This document shows positions 15,417-24,072 of a stretch of DNA of 38,255 nt, one piece after another. The position numbers were made by a program, and so were the translations under genes. Below the pieces are notes generated by a model that saw nothing but the letters and a program-made list of their open reading frames with translations, searched no databases and was not told the DNA's origin. The DNA comes from Chryseobacterium balustinum (GTDB lineage Bacteria; Bacteroidota; Bacteroidia; Flavobacteriales; Weeksellaceae). The stretch is taken from NCBI RefSeq assembly GCF_900168205.1, contig NZ_FUZE01000029.1:1-38255 (forward strand), given 5' to 3'. The stretch's first letter is position 1, and every line of letters begins with the position of its first letter.

Positions 15417-15461
15417 TTAATTGATCTAGTCTTAAACTTAATCTTAGCCTCAACCTAATAT

Positions 15462-16484
15462 ATGTCATCCAACAAAAACGCTCTGATTCGCTATAAAACT
15501 TTAGACAAATGTTTGAAGAATAAATACAAACAATACACTTTGGAAGATTTAATTGACGAATGTTCTGAAGCGTTATTTGAATTTGAAGGGAAAGAATCTT
15601 TTGTAAGCAAAAGAACAGTGCAGCTCGATCTTCAAAATATGCGAAGCGAAAAGTTTGGCTATGAAGCGCCAATTGAAGTTTACGAAAGAAAATATTATCG
15701 TTACAGCGATCCCGATTACAGCATTCACAATATTTCGGTGAACGAAAATGATCTGAAAGCGATGAATAATGCGATACAGATCTTAAAGCAGTTCAAAGAT
15801 TTTTCGATGTTCAAGGAAATGAATGGTGTGATTCAGAAGTTGGAAGATTCTATCCATTCTACCAGCCAAAAATCGATTATTCATTTAGATAAAAATGAAC
15901 AGTTGAAAGGTTTGGAGCATATTGATGTGTTGTATGAAAATATTTTAAATAAAAAGGTTTTAAAGATTTGCTATAAAAGTTTTAAGGCAAGAGAAGAAAA
16001 TATTTTAACGGTTCATCCCCAATTGCTGAAAGAATATAACAACCGTTGGTTTTTGATTTGTTGGCACAAAAAAGCGATTTACAATTTGGCTTTAGACCGA
16101 ATGATTTCCATTGAAACAGACGATAATACGGAATATATCGATAAAGATTTTGATGCAGACCGCTATTTCGGAGAAGTGATTGGAGCTACCGTTTCTGAAA
16201 CACAACGACCTCAAAATGTTGTGTTTTTTGTTAATTCACAACACGCTCCTTACGTTAAAACCAAACCATTTCATCATTCCCAGGAAATTATTAAAGAAGA
16301 TGAAAATGGAACGACTTTTAAAATTTGTGTACAGCTCAATTTTGAACTGGAGCGAATGATTTTAGGAATGGGAGAGTTTTTAACGGTTTTAGGTCCGATA
16401 AAACTGAAACAGAGAATCGCTAAAAGTATTAGCATTGCTCATTCAAATTATCAGATTCAAAATACAATGACTGAAGAATTGTAA
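15462..16484 (+). CDS. WYL-domain transcriptional regulator
   Basis: 340-residue DNA-binding regulator. The N-terminal part (about 1-85) forms a winged helix with the SKRTVQLDLQNMR segment (about 47-59). The WYL domain (about 145-235) contains the ligand-pocket motif NNRWFLICWHKK, and a WCX-type C-terminal extension (about 250-330) includes FELERMILGMGEFLTVLGP. WYL proteins respond to nucleic-acid or nucleotide ligands and often regulate defence, DNA-damage and RNA-repair genes. It is the only regulator in the locus and therefore the best candidate to bind the inverted repeat shared by the rtcB and rlaP promoters. That link is inference. Confidence 0.9.
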   Translation: MSSNKNALIRYKTLDKCLKNKYKQYTLEDLIDECSEALFEFEGKESFVSKRTVQLDLQNMRSEKFGYEAPIEVYERKYYRYSDPDYSIHNISVNENDLKAMNNAIQILKQFKDFSMFKEMNGVIQKLEDSIHSTSQKSIIHLDKNEQLKGLEHIDVLYENILNKKVLKICYKSFKAREENILTVHPQLLKEYNNRWFLICWHKKAIYNLALDRMISIETDDNTEYIDKDFDADRYFGEVIGATVSETQRPQNVVFFVNSQHAPYVKTKPFHHSQEIIKEDENGTTFKICVQLNFELERMILGMGEFLTVLGPIKLKQRIAKSISIAHSNYQIQNTMTEEL

Positions 16485-16542
16485 TTTTACATAATTAAAA
16501 AATTGGCTTGAAACTTGTAATTGTTTCCGAAAATAAATTATT

Positions 16543-16680
16543 ATGAAATCTAGAATATTAAAAGCTGTCGTGGCGCTTGTTGTGCCGATTGTTATAGAAT
16601 TTATCATTAAAAAAGTTACCGAGAAGCTCGATAAAAGCAAAGAAGAGAAAGATGTGAAATCAATTCCTTCGCCTCATTAA
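16543..16680 (+). CDS. Small membrane protein, 45 residues
   Basis: Starts MKSRILKAVVALVVPIVIEF and ends with a highly charged KLDKSKEEKDVK tail. One membrane segment (about residues 6-22) is bordered by Lys/Arg. It starts 58 bp after the WYL gene and ends just before a good terminator, which supports it being real. Similar Lys-rich one-helix proteins are common in flavobacteria, function unknown. Confidence 0.6.
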   Translation: MKSRILKAVVALVVPIVIEFIIKKVTEKLDKSKEEKDVKSIPSPH

Positions 16681-16687
16681 AATCATA

Positions 16688-16715
16688 AACCTTCCTAATT
16701 GGGAGGTTTTTATTT
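16688..16715. terminator. Terminator, convergent
   Basis: Stem AACCTTCC (16688-16695) / GGGAGGTT (16701-16708) with one G-T pair, followed by a T-rich run on the plus strand. The response-regulator gene ends at 16710 from the other side, so the hairpin may stop both transcripts. Confidence 0.75.
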
Positions 16716-17474
16716 TTCAATCCATTCTCTGAAATCTGCTGTCTGACTTTGACTTGTGATAAGTGGATGTTCACAACCTTTAATTTCTAAAGCTAAAGCA
16801 TTTTTCGAATAGCGCTCCAATTTTATAATATTTTTTTTATTGACAAGTTCGCTCCGATTGATTTTGAAAAATTCGTTAGGATTAAGCTGAGATTCTATTT
16901 CTTTAAGCACGGTTTGATTGAGTAAATGTTTTTTACCGGAATCATCAAAGGCAAAAATAACTCCTTCTTCAGCTTTAAAAAATGCGATATTTTCAGTTTC
17001 TAAAAAATAAATTCCTTTATTGCTGATTACACTGAATCGTTCTTTGAAACTTTTAGATTGAATCTCTTTTTGAATCTGGCTGATTTTTAATAAAATTTCA
17101 TCAGAAGCATGAGATTTATTTAAGACTGAAAATTTATTCCACGCTTTTTGAAAACGCTCTAAAGTAAAAGGTTTCAGAAGATATTCAATTCCGTTTGTTT
17201 CAAAAGCATTCATCCAAAATTGGTCATAAGCGGTTGTGAAAATAATCGGACAGGAAATTTTCACCTGATCATAAATTTCAAATGCATTTCCATCTAACAG
17301 TTCAATATCCGAAATAATAAGATCGATAGATTTTTCTGTTTTTAAAAATTCTACAGCTTCTTCCACATTATCAATTTCTGCAATGATTTCGGTATTTTCT
17401 TTTAACTCATCAATAAATCTAACGAGTTTTTTTCTTGCCGGAATTTCATCTTCAATAATGACTATCTTTATCAT
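16710..17474 (-). CDS. LytTR-family response regulator
   Basis: Receiver domain (residues 1 to about 120) with acidic E8/D9, phospho-acceptor D56 (LIISDIEL) and K101 (LLKPF), followed by a LytTR DNA-binding domain (about 150-250, with FFKINRSELVNKKNI). LytTR proteins bind pairs of short direct repeats one or two helical turns apart. It overlaps the preceding sensor kinase gene by 4 nt (ATGA type), so the two are made together. Target genes are not evident nearby, but the direct repeats at 31945-31981 are of the right type. Confidence 0.93.
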   Translation of the reverse strand: MIKIVIIEDEIPARKKLVRFIDELKENTEIIAEIDNVEEAVEFLKTEKSIDLIISDIELLDGNAFEIYDQVKISCPIIFTTAYDQFWMNAFETNGIEYLLKPFTLERFQKAWNKFSVLNKSHASDEILLKISQIQKEIQSKSFKERFSVISNKGIYFLETENIAFFKAEEGVIFAFDDSGKKHLLNQTVLKEIESQLNPNEFFKINRSELVNKKNIIKLERYSKNALALEIKGCEHPLITSQSQTADFREWIEK

Positions 17475-18496
17475 GCTTCTGGAATTATAGGTAAGGTTAC
17501 GGAAAATTGATCGTTGGTATTTTGAATTTTTATCTGACTTTCGGTTAGTAAAAAATACTGTTCGTAGAGGTTTTTCAATGCTTTTCCTGATGGAGATTTT
17601 GTGTTTCTCTTTTGAATAATATTATTTGAAACTCTAAGATTTTCATTAATTCTAACTGTGATAAAAATAGGTTTTGTTTCTGTTCCCAAATTATGCTGAA
17701 TGGCATTTTCCGATAATAACTGAAGACTTAACGGAACTATAAAACCTTGCGATTGATTATTCTTTATTTCCAATTGATAAGATTTTCCATATTTATGCTG
17801 AATCAGTTTGAAATACTTTTTAACGAAAGCTAATTCTTCATCAATTTCTACTAATTTTTTATCTGAAACCTGCAAAACATAACGGTAAATATCTGCAAAT
17901 TCGTTGAGGAAATCAGATGCTTTGGCTTTGTCTTCTTCAATAAGCTGATCTAGAATATTCAGATTGTTAAATAAAAAATGGGGGTTGAGCTGGTTTTTAA
18001 GCTGATTGATTTTGGTCTCGGAAAGCATTTCATTAAAAGCTGCAATTTGTTTCTGATTCTTCTGATTTTTTTGGTAATAATAAAAAGCAAGAAAAAAACT
18101 TCCGTAAATAAAAGCATTCAAAAAATCTGAAATAACATTGTTGAGAAATGTTTGCGAATTAAAGTTCCTTTCAAAAGTATCAAAAATAAAAGCGATAATA
18201 AGTTTAAAAATATTAAGTATCACCAAATACAGAAGAAGGGAAGTTCCAAAAATTTTAAAAATTTCTTTAAAATTGAAGTTGTCTGATTTTTGCCAATACA
18301 TCATCAGGAAACGCATAATCAGAAAGAGAATACCCGCATTTATAAAATATAATACCGGAGCTTCTGGTGTGAAAGTGTACCAGTTGATCTCTCTTTCTGT
18401 CTGAAAACGGATTTCTATGGTTTGCACATAAGAAAAAAGAAAAATAAAGAGTAAAAAGTATTTGTTCTGCTGTATTTCGTTTAAAATTTTCTTCAT
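17471..18496 (-). CDS. LytS/YehU-type sensor histidine kinase
   Basis: Sensor partner of the LytTR regulator. Four hydrophobic segments (about residues 13-28, 46-66, 85-106, 120-141) without a large extracellular domain, then the His_kinase (PF06580) region with phospho-acceptor H173 in QLNPHFLFNNLN, and a short ATPase domain with LLSENAIQHNL as N-box. The C-terminal catalytic part is compact, as usual for this group in Bacteroidetes. The signal is unknown. Confidence 0.92.
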   Translation of the reverse strand: MKKILNEIQQNKYFLLFIFLFSYVQTIEIRFQTEREINWYTFTPEAPVLYFINAGILFLIMRFLMMYWQKSDNFNFKEIFKIFGTSLLLYLVILNIFKLIIAFIFDTFERNFNSQTFLNNVISDFLNAFIYGSFFLAFYYYQKNQKNQKQIAAFNEMLSETKINQLKNQLNPHFLFNNLNILDQLIEEDKAKASDFLNEFADIYRYVLQVSDKKLVEIDEELAFVKKYFKLIQHKYGKSYQLEIKNNQSQGFIVPLSLQLLSENAIQHNLGTETKPIFITVRINENLRVSNNIIQKRNTKSPSGKALKNLYEQYFLLTESQIKIQNTNDQFSVTLPIIPEA

Positions 18497-18512
18497 GGTT
18501 TTGTGACAACAA

Positions 18513-18540
18513 AATAGTTCTATAAAATTACAGAACTATT
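18513..18540 (-). terminator. Probable terminator / inverted repeat upstream of the sensor kinase
   Basis: AATAGTTCT (18513-18521) and AGAACTATT (18532-18540), a perfect 9-bp inverted repeat with a 10-nt loop. On the minus strand it is followed by TTTTG. It separates the upstream gene from the kinase operon. With a short T-run it could also be an operator for the two-component genes. Confidence 0.45.
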
Positions 18541-18573
18541 AATAAAGTTTATAATTGAAAATGTGTTTACGGT

Positions 18574-19254
18574 TTATTTTGAAGATTCTTCGGGAAATGA
18601 AGCGGTAATATTTCCTTTTTCATCATAAAAATCGAGCTTTGCTTTGTTTTCTTTGTCTACATAAAACATTGCTTTAGGCAATCCTTTTGCATCAAAAAGA
18701 AATAAGCCATCTCTTTGTCCGCGAGATTTTCCGAGCATAATTCTTGGCGTTCCTTGTCCGAAATTTTTAGTTCTCTGAGATTCGTTTTTAGAACGATCGT
18801 TGAATGTAAGACTGCTTCCTACAAACCTTTCATTGCCTTTCTGATAATCTTCAGATAACAATTGCATGATTTGATCACCATCATATTGATCATGCGTGAA
18901 TGAAAGTCCTGAAGAGTGACCATCTGCGTTTTTCTTACCGTCATAGATAAAACCACCACATTCCAGACCTTCTTCGTTGAAAAATAACATTCCGGAACGT
19001 TTTTTACGCTTTTCGTTGGTGTAAACACCGTTGATTTTGATTTTTCCGTTTGGAAAACGATCTACATTGGTAATCACCATTTTAACAGTACCATCTTTTT
19101 CTACGATATTAATTCTTTCCACATCGATTTCTGAAAACTTTTGGTTACCATTACTTTTAAAAGCTGAATTGACTAAAAAGAAAATTATAATGGCCATAGA
19201 AAAGGCAAATGCTCTTAAAAATACAAGTTCTCTGTTGATACGTTTTTCTGTCAT
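18574..19254 (-). CDS. Conserved hypothetical membrane-anchored protein
   Basis: 226 residues. One N-terminal transmembrane helix (about 12-31) after a basic MTEKRINRE tail leaves the rest in the periplasm or cytosol depending on topology. The soluble part is beta-rich with repeated G-containing turns (LFFNEEGLECGGFIYDG, LFLFDAKGLPKAMFYVD, LDFYDEKGN), suggesting a beta-meander. I do not recognise a named family. A TAnnTTTG box lies 21 nt upstream on the minus strand. Monocistronic. Confidence 0.7.
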   Translation of the reverse strand: MTEKRINRELVFLRAFAFSMAIIIFFLVNSAFKSNGNQKFSEIDVERINIVEKDGTVKMVITNVDRFPNGKIKINGVYTNEKRKKRSGMLFFNEEGLECGGFIYDGKKNADGHSSGLSFTHDQYDGDQIMQLLSEDYQKGNERFVGSSLTFNDRSKNESQRTKNFGQGTPRIMLGKSRGQRDGLFLFDAKGLPKAMFYVDKENKAKLDFYDEKGNITASFPEESSK

Positions 19255-19274
19255 AATTGTCTGATTTTATGAAG

Positions 19275-19282
19275 CAAAAATA
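19275..19282 (-). promoter_or_regulatory. -7 element for the hypothetical membrane-anchored gene
   Basis: On the minus strand TATTTTTG, exact match to TAnnTTTG, 20 nt upstream of the ATG at 19254. Confidence 0.45.
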
Positions 19283-19378
19283 TCATGAGCACGGGTTTGA
19301 ATCAAGAACTCTTTTTTGAACTAAGGAAATAAAGCGATGAACTAAGAATAATATAAAATGAGTGAATTTTTAGCTTAA

Positions 19379-20569
19379 TTAAATAAAATCATAAATGCCG
19401 TTCTTCCAGCCCAACACTTTTGAGGAATCTGCATTTAGCCAGTTTTTAAGAACTGTTGCGTAGACTTTTCGGAAATCTTCGGTATAAATTAAATCTCCTT
19501 CATTAAGATTTTGTAAATCGGGAAGGGCATTTAGAATTCCTTTCTTTTTTAATCCGCCACTGATGAAAAACATTTGGTTAGCCGTTCCGTGATCGGTTCC
19601 TTTGCTTGCATTTTGGGCAACACGTCTCCCAAATTCCGAAAAAGTCATGAGTAAAATATCATTAAACAATCCATTCGATTTCATATCGGCAACAAAAGAT
19701 TTTACGGCATCATTGATCTCTCCAAATAGCTTTTGCTGTCTTTCATTTTGATTGACGTGCGTATCAAAACTTCCGATAGAAAGATAATAGACCTGTGTGT
19801 TAATGTCAGATTTTATCAATGAAGCCACCGTTTTAAAGTCTTTTCCCAGTTTAGAATTCGGGTATTCCTGAGTCGATTTTTTTACTTTACTTTTTTCAAA
19901 AATGTAATCGGCATTATTGATCGTAGAGCCTAAAGTTTTGTATAAATAAGAAACCGTTTCATCATCATGATGATGGTCGTTATTGTACAATGATTTGAAA
20001 TATTTTTCCTGACTGGTTTGATACAGTTTTTTTGGATCTTTAAAGGCAAAAGCTTTGTTGTTTTCTCCTTTTAAAGCCAGACTCAGCATGTCATCAACTT
20101 CCAAAGCCTGCGTTGGATGTTCACATTTATAACATTCTTCATCCAAAAATCTTCCGAGCCATCCTGTTTCCAGAAACTCATCGCTTTTACTGGCAGAATG
20201 CCAAATATCCATGCTTCTGAAATGTGATTTATCAGGATTCGGATAACCTACATTATTCATCAGGGAAAGTTCTCCGCTGTCAAATAATTCTTTAAAATAG
20301 GACAATGCAGGATTGATTCCCGTTTCATCATTTAGAGGTAAAGAATCTGTGATTGCAATTGAGTTTCTTTCTTTAAAATAAATGTCGTTTTTTGTCGGAA
20401 TAATCGTATTTAAGCCATCATTACCACCTGTGAATTGCAAAACAATTAATATTTTTTGACTTGGATTCAGGGCGTTATCTAAAGTCATCGACTGCAAAAA
20501 ATTCGGAACCAATAAGGAAGCCGTTGCTAATGAACTTATCTTTAAAAATTCTCTTCTTTTTATAATCAT
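19379..20569 (-). CDS. DUF1501 domain protein, Tat-type signal
   Basis: Exported sulfatase-like/alkaline-phosphatase-fold protein of the DUF1501 family. I start at the ATG at 20569, where MIIKRREFLKISS begins a twin-arginine-like signal (KRREFLK, then a hydrophobic stretch to about residue 25); the frame upstream to 20644 encodes low-complexity sequence outside the family. Recognisable blocks are QFTGGNDGLNTIIP, HFRSMDIWHSAS and TFSEFGRRVAQNASKGTDHGTAN. DUF1501 proteins are nearly always paired with DUF1800, as here. Their substrate is not known; a role in handling polysaccharide or surface material has been proposed. The gap to the upstream partner is 77 bp. Confidence 0.88.
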   Translation of the reverse strand: MIIKRREFLKISSLATASLLVPNFLQSMTLDNALNPSQKILIVLQFTGGNDGLNTIIPTKNDIYFKERNSIAITDSLPLNDETGINPALSYFKELFDSGELSLMNNVGYPNPDKSHFRSMDIWHSASKSDEFLETGWLGRFLDEECYKCEHPTQALEVDDMLSLALKGENNKAFAFKDPKKLYQTSQEKYFKSLYNNDHHHDDETVSYLYKTLGSTINNADYIFEKSKVKKSTQEYPNSKLGKDFKTVASLIKSDINTQVYYLSIGSFDTHVNQNERQQKLFGEINDAVKSFVADMKSNGLFNDILLMTFSEFGRRVAQNASKGTDHGTANQMFFISGGLKKKGILNALPDLQNLNEGDLIYTEDFRKVYATVLKNWLNADSSKVLGWKNGIYDFI

Positions 20570-20572
20570 AAA

Positions 20573-20605
20573 TTTAGGTTTTAGGTTAAAGATATTAGGT
20601 TGCAG
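20573..20605. repeat. TTAGGTT short direct repeats
   Basis: Between the DUF1800 and DUF1501 genes the plus strand has TTTAGGTTTTAGGTT and, after seven bases, another TTAGGTT. Such CCTAAAACC words are frequent short repeats in flavobacterial intergenic DNA. No function seen. Confidence 0.35.
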
Positions 20606-20646
20606 AGGATAAATTTTAGCTAAAATCTGCAGCCTGCACCTCACAA

Positions 20647-22026
20647 CTACATTAACTGATATTCCGGTGTTGACATCAGATTGATAACATTCATTTTAAT
20701 ACTTTTATCTGAAAACTGATTCACAATATCCATATCCAATGATTCTGAATTCACAATTAGATAATCTTCTGCTTTTTTCTGCGCTAAAGCCTGATTTACT
20801 TTCGTCCAGTCGATAATTATATTAGGGTTTTTGAAGCTTTTATTTAAAGCTTCCCGTGATTTCATTCCCATTCCCATTTCCATATCATCATCTTCTTTTG
20901 CTGAATATTCCATGGGACGCAAGCCTGACCAGATTTGAGGAATCTGAAGTCTCAACATTAAAGTAGAGCTGTCGATCCAGGATTTTCCATTTGGCCAACC
21001 TGCAACGTTGGGTGGATAAAGTAGCATTTGACCTAAAAGTTTTTGGTAAACTGTAATGTTTTCAGGATTTTGAATGTTCATCGGGAGTATTCTCATCATT
21101 CCGGCAAATAATTCTGTGGGAGATTTTATACGGTTGCCAATATTTTTTTTGTCATAAAACCAGGAGCTTGAAAAGATTTCAGACATCAGTTTTTTGATAT
21201 CATATCCGGATTGGTAAAAGTCTTCACTTAGATTTTTAATCCTGCTGGAATCGAGCTTTTCGTTGACAAAAAAGGTATAGATTTTTGTTGTAATAAATTC
21301 TGCCGTAGATTTTTGCTCCAAAATAATATTTAAAATATCGTCTCCGGTAAAAATTCCGGTTTTTCCAAGAAAAGTTTTTGTGCCGATGTCGTGAAGTTTT
21401 TTTCTTTCATTGAAATTCCCTTCTTTATCATAACCCCATCCTGTAAAAGCTCTTGCGGCTTCCCGAATATCTTTTTCGGTATAATTTCCACGACCCATTG
21501 TGAATAGTTCCATGACTTCACGGGCAAAATTTTCATTGGGATGATCTTTTTTATTCTGTTGATTGTTCAAAAAACTGAGCATTGCGGGAGAACGGCTCAC
21601 TTCAAACAATAGATCTTTGAAATTTCCCAAAGATTTTTCTCTAATTATATTCAGTAATTGCTGGTTAAATTTTGGATTATTGATTCTCGTAGCAAAATGT
21701 CCATGCCAGAAAAAAGCCATTTTCTCCCGTAACTGTTCTTTGCTATTGTACATTTTTTTTAGAAAATTAAGATTCAGCTCGTTGTTTTGCTTCTGATTGA
21801 CTCTTTGTATCACCCTTTTCTGTTCGGCTGTAGCTTTTGGATCTGTGTATTCAATGGGGTCAATGTCGGGAGTTTCATAAACAATAGGAGAGAAGCTTTC
21901 TTCATTGAAAACTTCCTTTATTATGGTCTTGATGTTTTTATTTTTTAGATCATCTACCTGCTCAATTCCTGGTCCAAAACCTGCACGCCAAAGAAGATGT
22001 TTGTTATTGATGAATGATGCAGCCAT
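20647..22026 (-). CDS. DUF1800 domain protein
   Basis: 459-residue protein of the DUF1800 family, first gene of a two-gene unit with DUF1501. Family blocks: LLWRAGFGP near the N-terminus, MAFFWHGHFATR (about residues 102-113), NENFAREVMELFTMG, EAARAFTGW, and LLYPPNVAGWPNG in the C-terminal half. No signal peptide is seen in this protein, unlike its partner. A 24-residue Met/Glu/Asp-rich loop (EDDDMEMGMGMKSRE) around residue 385 may bind metal. The biochemical function of the pair is not established. Confidence 0.88.
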   Translation of the reverse strand: MAASFINNKHLLWRAGFGPGIEQVDDLKNKNIKTIIKEVFNEESFSPIVYETPDIDPIEYTDPKATAEQKRVIQRVNQKQNNELNLNFLKKMYNSKEQLREKMAFFWHGHFATRINNPKFNQQLLNIIREKSLGNFKDLLFEVSRSPAMLSFLNNQQNKKDHPNENFAREVMELFTMGRGNYTEKDIREAARAFTGWGYDKEGNFNERKKLHDIGTKTFLGKTGIFTGDDILNIILEQKSTAEFITTKIYTFFVNEKLDSSRIKNLSEDFYQSGYDIKKLMSEIFSSSWFYDKKNIGNRIKSPTELFAGMMRILPMNIQNPENITVYQKLLGQMLLYPPNVAGWPNGKSWIDSSTLMLRLQIPQIWSGLRPMEYSAKEDDDMEMGMGMKSREALNKSFKNPNIIIDWTKVNQALAQKKAEDYLIVNSESLDMDIVNQFSDKSIKMNVINLMSTPEYQLM

Positions 22027-22214
22027 AGTCCTGATTTTATTTTTTGATGATTAAATAAAGATGAGGTTAAAGAGTATAAACAAATATTAATGTCTATTTA
22101 TTGTTTGCCCTGATGTAAAGTTAAACAACTATTTAAATATTTAAAATTTTAATAATTTGATTTTCATTATTTTATGAAATATTTAGGCTTTCATGTTAAG
22201 GAGTGTGAATTATT

Positions 22215-22231
22215 TTGGCATGATTTTTACA
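22215..22231 (+). promoter_or_regulatory. Possible sigma-54 (RpoN) -24/-12 promoter
   Basis: TTGGCATG (22215-22222), then TTTTTACA, with exactly 10 bases between GG (22217-22218) and AC (22229-22230). The -24/-12 consensus is GG-N10-GC, so there is one mismatch in the -12 GC. The start codon lies 36 nt downstream. Confidence 0.35.
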
Positions 22232-22267
22232 TCTGCCCTTGTAGTAAAATTTAAAAAAATCAGAGTT

Positions 22268-22840
22268 ATGAAAATGTTTAAGCAAACCATTTTAGCAGCT
22301 GGAATTTTAACAGCCGGTTTAGTAAGTGCGCAAAGTGCTCAGATGAATAATATGATCAAAGTAGGAGCAACTGCAGGTATCGCAGTTCCTTCAGATAACG
22401 TTTCTGCTGCGGTAGGTGTAGATGTAGCGTATCAAAATCTTATCACTCCAGGTTTTGGATTAGGTATCGCAACAGGTTATACTCATTATTTTGGAAAAGA
22501 TAACAACGGATATAATAATAATGATGTAGGAGTTGTTCCTGTAGCAGCACTTTTCAGAGTGTATCCTAAGCAGACCGGATTTTATTTCGGAGCCGATTTA
22601 GGATATGGATTTTTGGTAGGTGATGATAAAGTTGCAACCAATTCTACAGTAAGCAGACCGGATGGTGGTTTTTATCTTAAACCTGAAATAGGGTATCACA
22701 ACAGAGACTGGAATTTCTATGTACAATACCAAAAAGTTTTTGCAGGAAGCAATGGAGATATAGTATCACCAGCTTCTCAGGACTATAATGTGGGAAGCAT
22801 CGGAGCAGGATTTTCATACAATATTCCTTTAGGGAAATAA
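22268..22840 (+). CDS. Outer membrane beta-barrel protein
   Basis: 190-residue exported barrel. I start at the ATG at 22268 because MKMFKQTILAAGILTAGLVSAQ is a clean signal peptide; the open frame upstream to 22193 runs through the promoter. The mature part alternates hydrophobic and polar residues with Gly/Tyr-rich strands (GLGIATGYTHYFG, TGFYFGADLGYGFLVG, VGSIGAGFSYNIPLG), typical of an eight-strand OMP_b-brl/PorT-like barrel. The function is unknown. A sigma-54-like promoter and a terminator frame it as a single-gene unit. Confidence 0.8.
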   Translation: MKMFKQTILAAGILTAGLVSAQSAQMNNMIKVGATAGIAVPSDNVSAAVGVDVAYQNLITPGFGLGIATGYTHYFGKDNNGYNNNDVGVVPVAALFRVYPKQTGFYFGADLGYGFLVGDDKVATNSTVSRPDGGFYLKPEIGYHNRDWNFYVQYQKVFAGSNGDIVSPASQDYNVGSIGAGFSYNIPLGK

Positions 22841-22867
22841 TATAAGAAATATAAGCAGTTATTAACC

Positions 22868-22899
22868 AAACCTTTTCGAGTTTTTGAAAAGGTTTTTTG
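22868..22899 (+). terminator. Rho-independent terminator
   Basis: AAACCTTTTC (22868-22877) / GAAAAGGTTT (22886-22895) with an 8-nt loop and a T-run. It lies before the glucokinase gene, which supports starting that gene at 22953 rather than at the in-frame ATG at 22884 inside the loop. Confidence 0.85.
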
Positions 22900-22929
22900 T
22901 TCCCATACAAAAAATACCAAAACAATTAT

Positions 22930-22937
22930 TATATTTG
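22930..22937 (+). promoter_or_regulatory. -7 element for glk
   Basis: TATATTTG, exact TAnnTTTG match, 15 nt before the chosen ATG and after the terminator of the preceding gene. No good -33 TTG is seen at the expected distance. Confidence 0.4.
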
Positions 22938-22952
22938 ATAAAATTTGCGATT

Positions 22953-24005
22953 ATGAACTTGAATCCAAAATTTCCTCTCTATTTACCAGGGGTAAAAAAT
23001 GCCAATAATGATAATGTTTCTATTATCGGAGCCAATTTGAGAGAAGATGTAACTACGATAGCGTATTATACTTCAGGAAATTCCGGGATAGAACTTAAAT
23101 TTAAAAATAATTATCCTACCAAAGAATATGAATCTTTTACAGATGTTCTGTCAAAGTTTATACAGGATTCTCAGCTGGAAAATGTCCAGCGACTTGGGAT
23201 TTCGGTTCCGGGACCTGTAATAGATGGTAAAAGTCATCCTGCACGTTTGAAAAACTGGAGCTTAGATGTAGAAGAATACCGCAGTAAATTTGGTTTCGAG
23301 AAAGTGGATATGTTAAATGACCAAGAAGCATCAGCTTATGGAATCGGTCTTTTAGATGATTCTGATTTGGATGCAATCTATACAAGCGGTCATCTGGAAA
23401 AAGGAAATGTTGCTATTCTTGCACCAGGAAATGGTTTAGGAGAAGCAGGATATTTTTTTGATGGAAAATATTTGAGACCTTTTGCAACTGAAGGAGGACA
23501 TTCAGAGTTTTCACCGAGAACCAATGTTGAGGTAGAATTTTATCAGTTTTTAAATAATATCTACGGAATTGTAAGCTGGGAAAATGTGCTTTCTAAAACA
23601 GGTCTATTTAATATTTACCGATTTTTGAGAGATGTAAAAAGACATCCTGAACCAGAATGGCTTTCTGAGCGTTTGACAAACGGAAATTTTACCGAAGAAA
23701 TTTTCAAAGCAGCGATGCATGAAGATGCAATGATTTGTAAAATTGCTTTAGATACTTTCCTTGAGTTTTTGGCAAGAGAAGCCAACAACCTTACTTTAAA
23801 ATTGAAAGCTACAGGTGGTTTGTTGATTGCAGGAGATATTCCACAGATCATAAGAGGATATATTGATAAAGATAAATTCTACGAGAAATTCAAGATCAGT
23901 GATAAGATGGAGGATATGTTGAAGAATATTCCTATTCATGTGGTCAATACAGACAGTACAAGTATTAATGGTGCGGCACTTTATACCGCCTATTTTACAG
24001 AATAA
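22953..24005 (+). CDS. glk: Glucokinase (Glk family)
   Basis: ATP-dependent phosphorylation of glucose to glucose 6-phosphate in the cytosol. ROK-unrelated Glk fold (PF02685), 350 residues from the ATG at 22953 (MNLNPKFPLYLPG). Blocks: GISVPGPVIDGK, LKNWSLD, MLNDQEASAYG (the catalytic Asp in this segment), LAPGNGLGEAGYFF, TEGGHSEFSPR and, near the end, KATGGLLIAGDI. An exact TAnnTTTG box (22930-22937) precedes it at 15 nt. A terminator follows directly, so it is monocistronic. Confidence 0.9.
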   Translation: MNLNPKFPLYLPGVKNANNDNVSIIGANLREDVTTIAYYTSGNSGIELKFKNNYPTKEYESFTDVLSKFIQDSQLENVQRLGISVPGPVIDGKSHPARLKNWSLDVEEYRSKFGFEKVDMLNDQEASAYGIGLLDDSDLDAIYTSGHLEKGNVAILAPGNGLGEAGYFFDGKYLRPFATEGGHSEFSPRTNVEVEFYQFLNNIYGIVSWENVLSKTGLFNIYRFLRDVKRHPEPEWLSERLTNGNFTEEIFKAAMHEDAMICKIALDTFLEFLAREANNLTLKLKATGGLLIAGDIPQIIRGYIDKDKFYEKFKISDKMEDMLKNIPIHVVNTDSTSINGAALYTAYFTE

Positions 24006-24010
24006 ATGTA

Positions 24011-24037
24011 AACTCCGAAGAAATTCGGAGTTTTTTT
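24011..24037 (+). terminator. Rho-independent terminator of glk
   Basis: AACTCCGAA (24011-24019), GAAA loop, TTCGGAGTT (24024-24032) and a T-run. Confidence 0.9.
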
Positions 24038-24072
24038 ATGCCTGATTTTATTCATGTCGAAATAGCTTTTTA

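Noticed and set aside
20570..20644. Earlier in-frame start of the DUF1501 gene
   Set aside because: Encodes a sequence made by the TTAGGTT repeat DNA; the Tat-like signal begins at 20569.
22884..22952. Earlier in-frame start for glucokinase
   Set aside because: The ATG at 22884 lies inside the loop of the upstream terminator.
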